64,000 nucleotides of DNA from JAAYDS01 sp012729155. Its GTDB lineage: Bacteria > Chloroflexota > Anaerolineae > UBA1429. Below, one piece after another: positions 23,777-31,697 of the stretch. The position numbers were made by a program, and so were the translations under genes. Positions within the stretch are counted from its first letter, which is position 1, and every line of letters starts with the position of its first letter. Location of the stretch: assembly GCA_036774405.1 (NCBI GenBank), contig DAIPBO010000001.1, forward strand, positions 1 through 64,000, given 5' to 3'. The notes beneath the pieces are model-generated. The model did no database searches. It worked only from the letters and a program-made list of their open reading frames with translations, and was not told the origin of the DNA.

Positions 23777-23813
23777 AGGAAAAGCAGGGCAGAGTGCACT
23801 CACTCTGCCCTGC
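23777..23813 (-). terminator. Rho-independent terminator after rpmE
   Basis: A 13-bp perfect stem (23784-23796 with 23801-23813) around a 4-nt loop, followed on the minus strand by TTTTCCTT. It separates the ribosomal protein operon from tdk. Confidence 0.9.
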
Positions 23814-23925
23814 AGTCATAGCCCGTCTACGGATACACCCGCTGCCTGGACCTATGCCACGGGCAGCCGATACTGCCTGACCGGGATGATACGCGGTGGG
23901 CAGCCTGGGTGTCAAACGACGAGGC

Positions 23926-24264
23926 CTACTCCTCGCCTGTATCAGCGCCCGTGGCCAGCGGCTCGACGTCCTGCTCGTCGACGATCTCGACGAGACGACG
24001 CGCCTCTGCGCGCTTGCGGCGCTCGGTTTCACGGGTGGTCTGCTCGGCCCGCAGTTCTTGAGCCACCTGGAAGCGGCGGTTGAACCGATCGACCTGACCG
24101 GCGCGGTCGACCAGACGCTGCTGCTGCCCCGTAAAGAAGGGATGGCAGGCGCTGCAAACGTCGACGCGAATCTCTGGCAACGTCGAACCAGTGGTCCACG
24201 CATTGCCACAGGCGCATGAAACCTGCGCCTCGGGATAGTACTTGGGATGAATGTCTGCTTTCAT
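23926..24264 (-). CDS. rpmE: 50S ribosomal protein bL31, C-terminally extended
   Basis: Ribosomal protein bL31 of the zinc-binding type: MKADIHPKYYPEAQVSCACG at the start and CSACHPFFTG with the second half of the CxC...CxxC zinc site. The conserved domain ends near residue 70. The remaining 40 residues form a charged tail (Arg/Glu-rich helix, then acidic), longer than the usual 65-75 aa protein. Such tails occur in some Chloroflexota and Actinobacteria. It is last in rplU-rpmA-rpmE, 6 bp after rpmA, and closed by a strong terminator. Confidence 0.95.
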   Translation of the reverse strand: MKADIHPKYYPEAQVSCACGNAWTTGSTLPEIRVDVCSACHPFFTGQQQRLVDRAGQVDRFNRRFQVAQELRAEQTTRETERRKRAEARRLVEIVDEQDVEPLATGADTGEE

Positions 24265-24270
24265 AGTGCC

Positions 24271-24531
24271 TTATATCCTCTCGGGATAGACCGAGATCAG
24301 TTTGCGCCCACGGGTGCCCGGCTCGAACTTGACATAGCCGTCGATGGTGGCAAAGATGGTATAGTCTCTGCCGAGGCCGACGTTCTTGCCCGGGTGAAAG
24401 TGCGTGCCGCGCTGGCGCACGATGATGCTACCTGCCGAAACGAGCTCGCCACCAAAAGCCTTGACGCCCAATCGTTTCGCCTGGCTGTCTTTGCCGTTAG
24501 TGGTCGAACCGCCACCTTTTTTGTGTGCCAT
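24271..24531 (-). CDS. rpmA: 50S ribosomal protein bL27
   Basis: Ribosomal protein bL27, 86 aa, near the peptidyl transferase centre. MAHKKGGGSTTNGKDSQAKR is the typical start, so there is no cleaved N-terminal extension of the Firmicutes type. IVRQRGTHFHPGKNVG is the family block. It lies 21 bp after rplU and 6 bp before rpmE. Confidence 0.97.
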   Translation of the reverse strand: MAHKKGGGSTTNGKDSQAKRLGVKAFGGELVSAGSIIVRQRGTHFHPGKNVGLGRDYTIFATIDGYVKFEPGTRGRKLISVYPERI

Positions 24532-24552
24532 GTCGTGTCTCCTTCAGGGCGC

Positions 24553-24864
24553 CTAGGCCTGGATGCCGTCGATGCGCAGCCGCGTGAACTCTTGCCGATG
24601 GCCCTTCTTGACGCGGTAGCGCTGCTTGGCGCGGTACTTGAACACGATCACCTTGGGCGCCTTGGCCTGCTGGACCACCGTGGCGCTCACAGTAGCGCCA
24701 TCGATGGCGGGTTGGCCCACGCGCACGCCACCATCGTCGGCTACCAGAAGCACGCGCTCCAACGCGACCTCATCACCAACTGCTGCGTCCAGGCGCTCAA
24801 CGTCGACGGTATCACCAATGGCGACCTTGTATTGCTTGCCGCCGGTCTCTACTATCGCATACAT
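24553..24864 (-). CDS. rplU: 50S ribosomal protein bL21
   Basis: Ribosomal protein bL21, 103 aa, binding 23S rRNA. MYAIVETGGKQYKVAIGD at the start and YRVKKGHRQEFTRLRI at the end are diagnostic. First gene of the operon with bL27 and bL31, under a strong promoter at 24927-24955. GGGAGGA precedes the ATG. No rplU leader stem that I could trust was found in the 60-nt leader. Confidence 0.97.
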   Translation of the reverse strand: MYAIVETGGKQYKVAIGDTVDVERLDAAVGDEVALERVLLVADDGGVRVGQPAIDGATVSATVVQQAKAPKVIVFKYRAKQRYRVKKGHRQEFTRLRIDGIQA

Positions 24865-24926
24865 CTGTTGCGTCCTCCCACAGTAACGACCGGCTGTGCG
24901 TATGCTGTCCGGCCTGCCAAGCTAGC

Positions 24927-24955
24927 AGTATACCCTACGCCCGCGCGGCTGTCAA
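24927..24955 (-). promoter_or_regulatory. Promoter of the rplU-rpmA-rpmE operon
   Basis: Minus strand: a perfect TTGACA (24950-24955), a 17-bp spacer and TATACT (24927-24932). It is one of the best sigma-70-type promoters in the window and suits a ribosomal operon. Confidence 0.85.
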
Positions 24956-24999
24956 AAGCCCGTCGCAGTGGCTACACCTGTCTGTGCCTGTCATCGTGG

Positions 25000-25005
25000 T
25001 ATAAT
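25000..25005 (+). promoter_or_regulatory. Extended -10 promoter of glgX
   Basis: TGGTATAAT, a perfect -10 with the TGn extension, 25 bp before the glgX ATG. The -35 is poor, as is common for extended -10 promoters. Confidence 0.65.
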
Positions 25006-25029
25006 GCGTGGTAACCAAGGAGGAGCGCA

Positions 25030-27120
25030 ATGGCAGGCAACTATCCGTATCGGGTCGAGGCGGGCCGCCCGGCGCCTCTCGGTGCGACGCTGTGCGATGG
25101 CGGCGTCAACTTTTCGCTTTTTAGCGCCAACGCTACTGCCGTTGAGCTGCTGCTCTTTGACCGGCACGATCAGGGTGAGCCGAGTCAGGTCATTGCTCTC
25201 GACTCAGCCCAGAGCAGAACCTACTACTACTGGCACTGTTTTGTGCCTGGGCTGGGCGATGGTCAGCTATACGGCTATCGCGTCTCTGGCCCGTATGAAG
25301 AAGAGCTTGGGCTACGGTTCAACGCCAACAAGGTGCTGCTCGATCCGTATGCCCGCGCGGTGGCCTACGGCGACAACTGGTCGCGTGCCGAGGCCTATGG
25401 CTTTGGCGATAACTGCCGCTCTGCCCTCAAGAGCGTCGTCGTGGATATGACGCCCTACGACTGGGAAGGCGACCGTCCTCTGCAGCGCCCCATGAGCCAG
25501 ACCATCATCTATGAGACGCATCTCAAGGGTTTCACTGCGCATCCCTCGTCAGGCGTGAGCGCGCCGGGCACTTATTGTGGCGTGATCGAAAAGATCCCTT
25601 ATCTGCAAGACCTGGGCATCACGGCTGTCGAGTTCTTGCCGCTGCAGCAGTTTGATGAGCAAGAGGTCGAGCGCACTAACCCTCTCACTGGCGAGCGGCT
25701 CAAGAACTATTGGGGGTACGCTCCGGTTGCCTTTTTTGCGCCGCACCTGGGCTATGCCTGCGATCGTAACCCGCGCGTCATGCTCGACGAGTTTCGCGAT
25801 ATGGTCAAGGCGCTGCATCGCGCAGGCATCGAGGTTATTGCCGATGTGGTCTTTAACCACACGGCTGAGAATGACCATACGGGGCCCACGATCTCTTTTC
25901 GCGGTCTCGAGAACGTCGCTTATTACCTGCTGCAAGAGGATCGTCGCTACTATCAGGATTACACCGGTACGGGCAACACTGTGGCCTGCAATCATTCCGT
26001 GATGCGCCGGTTGATCGGCGAGTGTCTGCGCTATGGCGTCGAGGAGCTGCACCTCGATGGCTTTCGGTTTGACCTCGCCTCGGTCATGTCTCGTGATGAG
26101 TATGGGCACATCCCCAACTCACCGCCGTTGCTGTGGGAGCTCGAATCTGACCCGGTGCTGGCGGGCACCAAACTGATCGCCGAGGCTTGGGACGCCGCCG
26201 GTCTCTATGAGCTTGGTGGCTTTACCGGCGACCGCTGGGCCGAGTGGAACGGCCAGTACCGCGACGATGTGCGGCGCTTTGTGCGCATGGATAGCGGCAC
26301 CGCGCGCAACCTTGCCTGGCGGCTCACCGGCAGCATGGATGTCTTTCGAGACAAGGACAGCTACTCGACGCACCGTTCGGTGAACTTTGTCACCTGTCAT
26401 GATGGCTTTACGTTGGCCGATCTGGTGAGCTACAACGTCAAGCATAACCAGGCTAACGGCGAGAACGACCGCGACGGCGCCGTCGAGAACTACTCATGGA
26501 ACTGTGGCGTCGAAGGACCGACTGAAAGGGCCGAGGTTCTGGAGTTGCGCCGTCGTCAGATCAAGAATCTGCTGACGCTGCTGCTGGTCTCTCGCGGGAC
26601 GCCCATGCTGTTGGGCGGCGACGAGTTCGGTCGCACTCAGCAGGGCAATAACAACGCCTATTGCCAGGATAACGAGATCAGCTGGTTCAACTGGGCGCTG
26701 CTCGATGACTACTGGGACGTGCATCGTCTGGTTCGCGGGTTGATCGCTCTGCGCAGCGGGCACCCTACGCTGCATGCCGATGTGCGCCTTGATGGGCGGT
26801 CGTTCGAGTGTGGCCTCAGCGACTGTGTCAGCTTTCACGGTGTACAGCTCGACCGTCCCGACTGGAGCCATCAGTCCCACTCTCTGGCTATGCGGCTCGA
26901 AGGCATGGATGGCGACGTGGGGTTCTATCTCATCGCGAATGCTTACCATGAGCCGCTTGCGTTTGAATTGCCACAGGATGTGCAATGGAAGAGGGTCGTC
27001 GACACAGCGCTGCCACCGCCTGACGACTACTGCGTGCCAGCTGAAGCGCCTCTGGTGACCACGCCGCGTTACAGCCTGGCAGAGCACTCGGTTGTGCTCC
27101 TGATCGAAGGCCGGGCCTAA
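25030..27120 (+). CDS. glgX: Glycogen debranching enzyme GlgX (GH13_11)
   Basis: Cuts alpha-1,6 branches of phosphorylase-trimmed glycogen; cytoplasmic. Order: CBM48 (about residues 10-110), catalytic TIM barrel, C-terminal beta domain; 696 aa. Conserved regions are ADVVFNHTAE, the nucleophile Asp in DGFRFDLAS, the acid/base Glu in LIAEAWDA and the transition-state Asp in NFVTCHDGFTLADLV. PMLLGGDEFGRTQQGNNNAYCQD is the usual GlgX block (shown here only to name it by its ends). AAGGAGGAGCGCA sets the start. No other glycogen gene is adjacent. It could also act on maltodextrins. Confidence 0.95.
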   Translation: MAGNYPYRVEAGRPAPLGATLCDGGVNFSLFSANATAVELLLFDRHDQGEPSQVIALDSAQSRTYYYWHCFVPGLGDGQLYGYRVSGPYEEELGLRFNANKVLLDPYARAVAYGDNWSRAEAYGFGDNCRSALKSVVVDMTPYDWEGDRPLQRPMSQTIIYETHLKGFTAHPSSGVSAPGTYCGVIEKIPYLQDLGITAVEFLPLQQFDEQEVERTNPLTGERLKNYWGYAPVAFFAPHLGYACDRNPRVMLDEFRDMVKALHRAGIEVIADVVFNHTAENDHTGPTISFRGLENVAYYLLQEDRRYYQDYTGTGNTVACNHSVMRRLIGECLRYGVEELHLDGFRFDLASVMSRDEYGHIPNSPPLLWELESDPVLAGTKLIAEAWDAAGLYELGGFTGDRWAEWNGQYRDDVRRFVRMDSGTARNLAWRLTGSMDVFRDKDSYSTHRSVNFVTCHDGFTLADLVSYNVKHNQANGENDRDGAVENYSWNCGVEGPTERAEVLELRRRQIKNLLTLLLVSRGTPMLLGGDEFGRTQQGNNNAYCQDNEISWFNWALLDDYWDVHRLVRGLIALRSGHPTLHADVRLDGRSFECGLSDCVSFHGVQLDRPDWSHQSHSLAMRLEGMDGDVGFYLIANAYHEPLAFELPQDVQWKRVVDTALPPPDDYCVPAEAPLVTTPRYSLAEHSVVLLIEGRA

Positions 27121-27587
27121 CGGCGGAGTGTGGCCACCAGCCGCGTCTTGTACAGCAGCAAATCGAGCGCATCGGTTACCTCGGTGACTACCACATCGGC
27201 GCTTCTCAATGTCGCCGTGGATGCCCCTTCTGGGCCGACCACGGCGATGCCAACACGAGCGACGCTCAACAGAGGGGCGTCGATGGCCCCGTTGCCGATG
27301 GCAACCACCTGCTCGGCCCCCAGTCTGCGTGCCACCGCAGCTTTGGCAGCAGCCTCATCACGGCCATTGGTTACCTCAAGCGGCAACTCCAGCCGATGGG
27401 CCAGATGCGCAGCGTTGCCGCGAGTGTCGGCCGAGAGCAGTCGCATGGCGAGGTGGGCTCGTAACGCTGCGATACGTTCTGTCACTCCTGGCAGCAGTGT
27501 GCCATCGATGGTCAGGGTGCCATTTACGTCGAGCAACAGGTGCTCGAGACGCCAGGGGCCACGGCCCGGTATGGTGACGAGGATCAT
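27117..27587 (-). CDS. Small HAD-like protein, soluble P-type-ATPase-like phosphatase
   Basis: A 156-aa haloacid dehalogenase superfamily protein without a cap domain. Motif I is LLLDVNGTLT: the nucleophile Asp is present, but the second acidic residue of DxD is Asn, as in the archaeal and bacterial P-type-ATPase-like soluble group (COG4087). Motif II is LLSADT, and motif IV is AIGNGAIDAPLL. The family may hydrolyse small phosphoesters; the substrate is unknown. GGAGG, 6 nt before the ATG at 27587, fixes the start. Its stop overlaps glgX by 4 bp at the tails of convergent genes. Confidence 0.85.
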   Translation of the reverse strand: MILVTIPGRGPWRLEHLLLDVNGTLTIDGTLLPGVTERIAALRAHLAMRLLSADTRGNAAHLAHRLELPLEVTNGRDEAAAKAAVARRLGAEQVVAIGNGAIDAPLLSVARVGIAVVGPEGASTATLRSADVVVTEVTDALDLLLYKTRLVATLRR

Positions 27588-27650
27588 GTTGCCTCCAGCA
27601 CAGATGCTGTCTCCAGAGATGGTGCGCCCATTGTAGCCCAAGGCGCAACC

Positions 27651-27679
27651 TTGAGGCCATGGCGACGCTGTGATATACT
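27651..27679 (+). promoter_or_regulatory. Promoter of the zinc-ribbon coiled-coil gene
   Basis: TTGAGG (27651-27656), a 17-bp spacer and TATACT (27674-27679) with a TGA extension upstream of the -10, 42 bp before the ATG. Confidence 0.65.
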
Positions 27680-27720
27680 CGGCGCACCATCCAGGCTGGG
27701 CACACACAGAGGCGGTGGCG

Positions 27721-28425
27721 ATGCACGTTCTTGAGGCCCTGAGACAGTTGCGCGATGTCGATCAGGAATGGTCGATCAGTGGCCAGGAGTATGTGGTGCT
27801 GCGTGAGCGCCTGGCAGATCAGTCGACGTTACAGGCCGCGCAAGAGGCTCAGCAGCAGCGGCAGGCGGCGTTGACCCAGACGCGCCAAAAGCTCGTCAGC
27901 GCCGAGCTCGAGCTGCGGACCACTGAGGAGCGTTTGCAGGAGGCTAACCGGCAGCTCTATGCCGATGGCAACCTGTCCCCTCGAGAACTGGATCATCTGC
28001 GACGCGATGCAGACTATCTCACGCGTCGCGTGGGTGAGCTTGAGGAGCTGGTGCTGGGGCTGATGTCTGGTCAAGAAGAGCAGATTGCTGCGGTTGAGCG
28101 AGGTGCAGCCGAGCTGGCCGCGCTAGAGAGCCAGGCCTCCAGAGATAATGCTACTGACCTTGCGCGCTATCGCGAGTTGCGCGCTGCACTGCAGGCCCTC
28201 AAAGATCGCCGCGAGGCCCTGCGCGGTACGCTCTCTCCGCAAGCGCTGCGTCTCTATGATGACCTCTGGCGTAGCAAGCAGGGTGCGCCGCTGGCCAACC
28301 TGCAAGACGGCCGCTGCCAGGTCTGCCGTGTGCAGGTGCCGCGCGAAAAGGCGCGCAGCGTCGAGAGCTATGAGGCTCGCCTCGTCACTTGTGACGGCTG
28401 CGGTCGCATTCTCATCCCAAGCTGA
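27721..28425 (+). CDS. Coiled-coil protein with C-terminal C4 zinc ribbon (COG1579 type)
   Basis: A 234-aa protein: residues about 1-170 form a long helical hairpin rich in Gln, Arg, Glu and Leu (two coiled-coil arms around a turn near residue 90). A C4 zinc ribbon follows (CQVCRV and CDGCGRIL). This is the CdsZ/COG1579 family, thought to bind nucleic acid or to tether other proteins; the role is unsettled. The ATG at 27721 begins the first helix and is preceded by AGAGGCGG. The AAA-like propeller gene starts 17 bp downstream, so the two may form a unit. Confidence 0.85.
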   Translation: MHVLEALRQLRDVDQEWSISGQEYVVLRERLADQSTLQAAQEAQQQRQAALTQTRQKLVSAELELRTTEERLQEANRQLYADGNLSPRELDHLRRDADYLTRRVGELEELVLGLMSGQEEQIAAVERGAAELAALESQASRDNATDLARYRELRAALQALKDRREALRGTLSPQALRLYDDLWRSKQGAPLANLQDGRCQVCRVQVPREKARSVESYEARLVTCDGCGRILIPS

Positions 28426-28442
28426 CGCTATCGGAAGGCCCC

Positions 28443-30572
28443 TTGAGAAACCCTTATGTCGTCGATCGCCCTCTCGCCGAAGAGGACTTTTTTGTCGGCC
28501 GTACCGCCATTCTCGATCTACTTCAGAGCCGCCTCGCTGAAGGAGAACGGCTCTTTCTGCTGTTCGGCAAGCCTCGGATTGGCACAACATCGCTCCTCAA
28601 CCAACTTGATCTGCGGCTGGCGGGCTCGTATGAGGTAAAGCTGCTGCCCTGGCCAGGTCTTGGCGGTGCCTCGCCACTTGAGCGGTTGACAGAGTTGCTC
28701 GCCACGGCGGCCGACTGCGCCGCGCCTGCCCCAGAGGCGCTCAATGAAGCGCTCGCTGCTGCATCAGGAGTCGGCGCCGCACCATTGCCACCCTTGGCAC
28801 TACTCGACCATGTAGCGCGCCCTCAGGGCTCGCCCACAATGCTCTGTTGTGTCGACGCGGTCGATCTGGCCGATCTACAGGACGTGACCGCCTGGCAGAG
28901 CGCTCTGCTCGCCCTGCGTGCGGCGCTCAGGCCGCACCTGGGCATCGCTCTCGTGCTTGCCGTGAGGGCGCGGCCTGCGCAAACACCTCTAGACCTGCCT
29001 GTGGTCACCAGGTTGGTGCTCGACCGTCTGTCTTTGCGTGAGACAGAAGACCTGCTCATGGTGCCAGTGCGCGGTGACATGACCTATGACCTCGACGCTG
29101 TCGCTCAGATCCATCGTCTGGCTGGCGGCGAGCCTCACTTTGTGCAGTTCTTTGGCCGGGTGCTGTTCGAGTATCGTGTGCGCCGCGGCTGGGTCGATCT
29201 GCCTGAGGTGTCACACGCAGCCGATGAGGTGCTCGCCCTGGGCGCTCCACATTTCAAGGTGCTGTGGCAGGATTCCAGTTGGGCTGCACGTGTTGTCATG
29301 ACTGTCTTTGGCGAGCGTGTAGGCAGCGACGGTGTCACCAGTGCGCAAGAGCTGTATCAGTATCTTGAGCAGCTACGTATCGACATGCCCTCGTCAGACC
29401 TGGACGCTGCTCTGGACGAGCTTGCGAGCCGCGATCTTGTAGAGACTTTGGGGGGGCGGACCTATCGCTTCATCAACGCTCTCTTCTTGCGGTGGATCAA
29501 GCAGGAGCACGACACACTTACCACGGTGCGAGTCAGTCGCCGTTATCACCAACGTCGACTCGAGCGCGTATCGGGGTGGGGCGCACGCAAGGTCGACTGG
29601 CTGAGCATTTTACTGTGGAGCCTCGCCGTAGCCCTGGCGTTGGGCGTCTTTTACGTCTGGCGGTCACGCGAGCGCCAGGTGTTTTGGACGGCCCGGCCAA
29701 CACCAGTGGCTCGAGAGAGCGAGATGCAGGACATGACGCCTGCCTTGCCCACACCAGAGCGCGGCGTGGCGCCAGGGCGCATCGTCTATATGGCCAAGAC
29801 GCAACCTGACGACAATTGGGCCATCTTTGTGATGCGCAGTGACGGCAGTGACCCAATGCAACTCACCGAGCGTGGCGCCAACGATACCTCGCCGGTTTGG
29901 TCGCCCGACGGGCGTAGACTCCTCTTTGTCTCTGATCGCGATGGCAACCGTGAAGTATACGTGATGAGCGCCGATGGGAGCAGCCAGCTCAACCTGACGC
30001 GTGATCCCGCCGAAGACTGGACGCCGGCCTGGTCGCCCGATGGCCAGCAGATCGCCTTTGCCTCGTTTCGCGACGGTAACTGGGAGATCTATGTCATGGC
30101 TGCCGATGGCGCCAACGTGCGACGTCTTACGCGGTCGCCGGCGGCCGACTATGCACCGGTTTGGTCGCCCGATGGCAAGCGCATCGCCTTTGTGTCAGAC
30201 CGCTCGGGCAACCTGGATATCTGGACCATGGCCACCGACGGCGGCGATCTGCGTCGCTTTACCGATCACTCGGCGACCGATCAGTCGCCGACGTGGGCTC
30301 CCGATGGCACGATGCTTGCCTGGGAGTCCTATCGCGATGGGAATATGGAGATCTATGCCGCCAACATCGATGGTTCTGAACTGCGCAATCTCAGTCAGGA
30401 TGTCTATGCCGATGACCACGGTGTTACCTGGTCGCCGTGGGGAGATCGTCTAGCCTACTATACCAACCGCAACAAGGGTTGGGACATCATGACGCTCGAC
30501 CTGAACACGGGCCAACGAACCAACATTACGCAGAGCGATGACCTCGAGCAGGCGCCGCACTGGGGGCAGTAA
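28443..30572 (+). CDS. AAA-like domain, membrane helix and TolB-type beta-propeller fusion
   Basis: A 709-aa protein in three parts. First an AAA/STAND-type NTPase module (about 1-370) starting at NPYVVDRPLAEEDFFVGR. Then one membrane helix (about 385-405). Last a TolB/PD40 beta-propeller (about 447-709) with six or seven blades that share VWSPDG(R/K) and E(I/V)Y-VM-ADG. The propeller would lie outside the cell and the NTPase inside. The P-loop reads GKPRIGTTSLL, with Thr where the Walker A lysine should be, and the Walker B segment CCVDAVD lacks the Glu. It may therefore bind no ATP. TTG at 28443 with GGAAGG is the likely start. Function unknown. Confidence 0.8.
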   Translation: MRNPYVVDRPLAEEDFFVGRTAILDLLQSRLAEGERLFLLFGKPRIGTTSLLNQLDLRLAGSYEVKLLPWPGLGGASPLERLTELLATAADCAAPAPEALNEALAAASGVGAAPLPPLALLDHVARPQGSPTMLCCVDAVDLADLQDVTAWQSALLALRAALRPHLGIALVLAVRARPAQTPLDLPVVTRLVLDRLSLRETEDLLMVPVRGDMTYDLDAVAQIHRLAGGEPHFVQFFGRVLFEYRVRRGWVDLPEVSHAADEVLALGAPHFKVLWQDSSWAARVVMTVFGERVGSDGVTSAQELYQYLEQLRIDMPSSDLDAALDELASRDLVETLGGRTYRFINALFLRWIKQEHDTLTTVRVSRRYHQRRLERVSGWGARKVDWLSILLWSLAVALALGVFYVWRSRERQVFWTARPTPVARESEMQDMTPALPTPERGVAPGRIVYMAKTQPDDNWAIFVMRSDGSDPMQLTERGANDTSPVWSPDGRRLLFVSDRDGNREVYVMSADGSSQLNLTRDPAEDWTPAWSPDGQQIAFASFRDGNWEIYVMAADGANVRRLTRSPAADYAPVWSPDGKRIAFVSDRSGNLDIWTMATDGGDLRRFTDHSATDQSPTWAPDGTMLAWESYRDGNMEIYAANIDGSELRNLSQDVYADDHGVTWSPWGDRLAYYTNRNKGWDIMTLDLNTGQRTNITQSDDLEQAPHWGQ

Positions 30573-30577
30573 AGGGC

Positions 30578-30607
30578 CGTCGTCGACGCGCATGCGCGTC
30601 GACGACG
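30578..30607. terminator. Perfect 30-bp palindrome between convergent transcripts
   Basis: A perfect dyad, 13-bp arms around CATG, that lies 6 bp after the propeller gene and 5 bp beyond the RNase P RNA 3' end. It probably terminates both transcripts. There is no T-tract, so it may need Rho or act as a 3' processing block. Confidence 0.6.
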
Positions 30608-30611
30608 ATGA

Positions 30612-30993
30612 GTTGGAGCGAGCCGATAAGCCGAATTCTGTCCCCCGTGGGGTGGCGGTCATCTCTCTGCGACGGTGATTGCTCATCGCCTCTAGCGACC
30701 TACCCGGAGACCGGGGCGAGCAACCCCTGTGCGCCAGAGACTGGCGCCGCGCTCCTGTTTGGTCTTGCTCTCGGTGGGGTTTACCGGGCCGGTCCAGTTA
30801 CCTGGGCCGCCGGTGGTCTCTTACACCACCCTTTCACCCTTACCGCCCTGGTGGGCGGCGGTCTGCTTTCTGTTGCACTTTCCGTCGGGTCGCCCCGCCT
30901 GGATGTTATCCAGCACCGTGCTCTATAGAGTTCGGACTTTCCTCATGCCTGCGGGCTCTCGCCTGCCGACACGCGACCGCCTGGCTCACTCCG
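30612..30993 (-). ncRNA. rnpB: RNase P RNA (bacterial type A)
   Basis: Catalytic RNA that matures the 5' end of tRNAs. Read on the minus strand, the 5' end GGAGUGAGCC pairs with GGCUCGCUCC at the 3' end to form P1 (30983-30992 with 30615-30624). The conserved core has GAGGAAAGUCC just downstream of P3 and, near the 3' end, GACAGAAUUCGGCUUAU. A GGUAAACCCC block lies in the middle (P10/11 region). The overall size of about 380 nt is typical. The ends are set by P1 pairing and may be off by several bases. Confidence 0.95.
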
Positions 30994-30998
30994 ATACC

Positions 30999-31027
30999 AT
31001 GATAGCATACGTCGGAATCTCGACCAA
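30999..31027 (-). promoter_or_regulatory. Likely promoter of rnpB
   Basis: Minus strand: TTGGTC (31022-31027), a 17-bp spacer and TATCAT (30999-31004), about 7 nt before the RNA 5' end. It starts just 7 bp after the trpF stop codon. Confidence 0.55.
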
Positions 31028-31034
31028 GCTTGTC

Positions 31035-31697
31035 TCAGGCGTCGGCCGTGCGCACGGCCGACACAAATGCCCCCAGCTTGGCCTGGTCGAGCGCGCCCGC
31101 CGTGCGCACCCCTGAGCAGACGTCTACGCCGTAGGGCTGCACCATGCGGATCGCCGCACCGACATTGTCGGCCGAGAGCCCTCCTGCCAGAAAGACCGGT
31201 CGGCCACAACGCCTCACGATCTCGCGACTGATCTCCCAGTTATGGGTACGCCCGGTGCCACCCAATTCTTTGACCGGCAGGTTGGGGTTGCCCGAGTCGA
31301 GCAGCAGCCCGTGCACCTGTGGGGCCACGCGCAGGGCCTCATCCAGCGCCTCGGGCCCTGTGATGTGGATAACTTGCACGATGGTGATGCCTGGCAGGGC
31401 GGCGCGTAGCTCGGCATGGGTGCCCGCTGTCAGTCGATCGACCAGCTGCAGGGTATTGGCACCACAGCGGCGTTGTTGCACAATGATCTCGTCGACCGAT
31501 GCCCGGCTGGTGAGCAAAAACGAACCCACAGCAGGTGGCAGATCGGCGGTGATGGCCGCGATGCGCTCCTCGCTGATGACGCCGGGGCCTGATGGCATGG
31601 CCGAGACCAGGCCGATGGCCGCAGCGCCTGCTTCGACGGCGAGCCGGGCCTCGTTGCGGTCGGCGATGCAGCAGATCTTGATGCGAGTCGGTTTCAT
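31035..31697 (-). CDS. trpF: Phosphoribosylanthranilate isomerase-like protein (TrpF family)
   Basis: TIM-barrel enzyme of 220 aa that looks like phosphoribosylanthranilate isomerase. KICCIAD replaces the usual KICGIT near residue 7, keeping the catalytic Cys. LLLDSGN and GGTGRTHNW match the LLDxxxGGTG block, and FLAGGLSADNVGAAI is the phosphate-binding end. No other trp gene is in the window; it is the last gene of a six-gene unit with an esterase, a methyltransferase and an ABC exporter. It may therefore act on another aminoribose-type compound, or be the cell's dispersed trpF. Its ATG overlaps the esterase stop by 4 bp. Confidence 0.8.
   Translation of the reverse strand: MKPTRIKICCIADRNEARLAVEAGAAAIGLVSAMPSGPGVISEERIAAITADLPPAVGSFLLTSRASVDEIIVQQRRCGANTLQLVDRLTAGTHAELRAALPGITIVQVIHITGPEALDEALRVAPQVHGLLLDSGNPNLPVKELGGTGRTHNWEISREIVRRCGRPVFLAGGLSADNVGAAIRMVQPYGVDVCSGVRTAGALDQAKLGAFVSAVRTADA

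Noticed and set aside
31041..31062. A 22-bp perfect palindrome in the last codons of the trpF-like gene
   Set aside because: It lies in coding sequence, has no T-tract, and a promoter for rnpB follows at once. It may be chance in GC-rich DNA.
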